This document shows positions 63,254 to 64,000 of a stretch of DNA of 64,000 nt, piece by piece (within the stretch, counting starts at the first letter, position 1; every line of letters starts with the position of its first letter). Position numbers and translations under genes: made by a program. The notes under the pieces are model-generated. The model searched no databases, had not been told where the DNA came from, and saw only the letters and a list, made by a program, of their open reading frames with translations. Source of the DNA: Lentilactobacillus laojiaonis (GTDB lineage: Bacteria > Bacillota > Bacilli > Lactobacillales > Lactobacillaceae); the NCBI RefSeq assembly GCF_020616595.1, contig NZ_CP085278.1, forward strand, positions 496,001 through 560,000, in the 5' to 3' direction.

Positions 63254-63610
63254 AAAATCACACTCATTTCTTTCTTTTTTCGTAATTTATGATAGCGATT
63301 TAAAAACCGCAACAGAAACATTTTAAAGGAATTTCGAGATAAATACAACCTTAGATTTATAAGCATTTATATCATTTTACTAATATGTTTATAAATAAAA
63401 AATAGTATGAATTTCAATTCCTTTAATGTAAAACGGATTAAATAAAGGGTTCGTTCAAAATTTAATCATCTTACACTGAATTTTATTCTATCATTTAGCT
63501 AACTTTTTTAAAAAAAATTTGATTTTTAAATATTTTATAAAATTTTATTGTAAAAAGATAAAATTGATTTTAAAGTTAAATTAAGAACAAAATAAAAGGA
63601 GTAGATTTAT
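63254..63610. other. AT-rich divergent intergenic region between gntP and the ClC gene
   Basis: About 350 bases with no reading frame of interest. It holds the putative gntP promoter, an 11-bp inverted repeat (TTAAAGGAATT at 63323-63333 and AATTCCTTTAA at 63416-63426), a putative ClC promoter (TTGTAA 63548-63553, 17 bp, TAAAGT 63571-63576) and an AAAGGAG at 63595-63601. Confidence 0.5.
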
Positions 63611-64000
63611 ATTTTTGATACACGCAATCTTAGAGGATTAAAATTAGTTTTGCATGGAATTGTTATTGGTGGAATAACTGGTGCTGTAATTAGTATATTT
63701 AGAAAATTAATCGAAATATTATTAAAATTAACTACATTATTTTACATAAAAAGTAATTCTAATTTTAATTATATGTTGGTAATTTTATTGATAAATTTAA
63801 TGATTTGGTTAGTGGTTAGTCAAATGATTAAAAAAAACTTACATATAATGGGCTCGGGAATTCCAGAAATTAAGGGAATTTTGTTAAATAAATTAAAATT
63901 AAATTGGTTATCAACCTTAGTTAACAAATTTATAGCAAGTGTTTTAGTTCTAGGTACAGGGGTATTTTTAGGTAGAGAAGGTCCAACCGTTCAGTTAGGT
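63611..64000 (+). CDS. ClC family chloride channel/transporter (5' part, non-canonical start)
   Basis: The first 130 codons of a ClC transporter, cut by the window edge. The selectivity-filter motifs GSGIPEIKG and GREGPTVQLG are present, with hydrophobic helices before them. The frame begins after a stop at 63602-63604 and has no ATG before residue 1 of the conserved region. The best start is ATT at 63611, nine bases after AAAGGAG (63595-63601). A TTG at 63650 would remove 13 residues. A TTG at 63615 in another frame would encode only eight residues. ATG-to-ATT mutation is the simplest reading (inference). Confidence 0.88.
   Translation, partial: MFDTRNLRGLKLVLHGIVIGGITGAVISIFRKLIEILLKLTTLFYIKSNSNFNYMLVILLINLMIWLVVSQMIKKNLHIMGSGIPEIKGILLNKLKLNWLSTLVNKFIASVLVLGTGVFLGREGPTVQLG

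Overview
The window is a gene-dense, strongly AT-rich chromosomal segment of a low-GC Gram-positive bacterium. The gene order (pbp2-rpmG-ygfA-rhomboid-yqgQ-glk; glnR-glnA; rplU-prp-rpmA; efp-asp23-nusB-folD-xseAB-fps-tlyA-argR-recN; gmk-rpoZ-coaBC-priA-fmt-rsmB-stp-pknB-rsgA-rpe-thiN; fakA-recG-plsX-acpP-rnc-smc-ftsY-ylxM-ffh-rpsP-khpA-rimM-trmD-rplS; plsY/parE-parC) is that of Lactobacillaceae. The AT richness and compact proteins would suit the Apilactobacillus/Fructilactobacillus side of the family, but that placement is inference. No insertion sequence, prophage, CRISPR array or rRNA is visible. Apart from a few islands this is core chromosome.

Layout. 1-4.2 kb: end of an elongation-type PBP2, ribosomal protein L33, folate salvage, a rhomboid protease, glucokinase, a rhodanese-like membrane protein and a DUF3042 protein. 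4.3-7.8 kb: GDPD, miaA, then glnRA behind a GlnR operator. 7.9-10.5 kb: an unexplained operon of two orphan proteins with an all-alpha dUTPase/MazG-like enzyme, then yozE. 10.6-12.2 kb: tRNA-Arg(UCU), a 38-aa membrane peptide, an L21 leader and rplU-prp-rpmA, where Prp is the protease that trims the L27 N-terminus. 12.3-20.2 kb: translation, folate, DNA repair and isoprenoid genes ending in recN. 20.1-20.5 kb: a minus-strand orphan gene whose promoter spacer holds a LexA/SOS box. 20.6-31.6 kb: gmk to thiN, including a PknB-type kinase with no PASTA domains. 31.7-47.8 kb: rpmB, cell-envelope lipid genes, RNase III, SMC, the SRP pathway and the rpsP-to-rplS ribosome maturation genes. 47.9-53.5 kb: an orphan 40-aa basic protein, hslVU, a LacX-like epimerase, and an MFS transporter with an esterase. 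53.5-61.9 kb: plsY, topoisomerase IV, a LysR regulator, pyrophosphatase PpaC and msrB-msrA. 61.9-64 kb: a GntP permease and the start of a ClC channel gene that seems to use an AUU start codon.

Most transcription units end in clear intrinsic terminators, several of them bidirectional between convergent genes. The observations I rate highest are the LexA-controlled orphan gene at 20.1-20.5 kb, the PASTA-less kinase, the three-gene orphan operon after glnA, the orphan small proteins with their own promoters, and the non-canonical ClC start. I found no clear, complete new defence or mobile system. The orphan operon and the SOS-controlled gene are the best candidates for undescribed biology.
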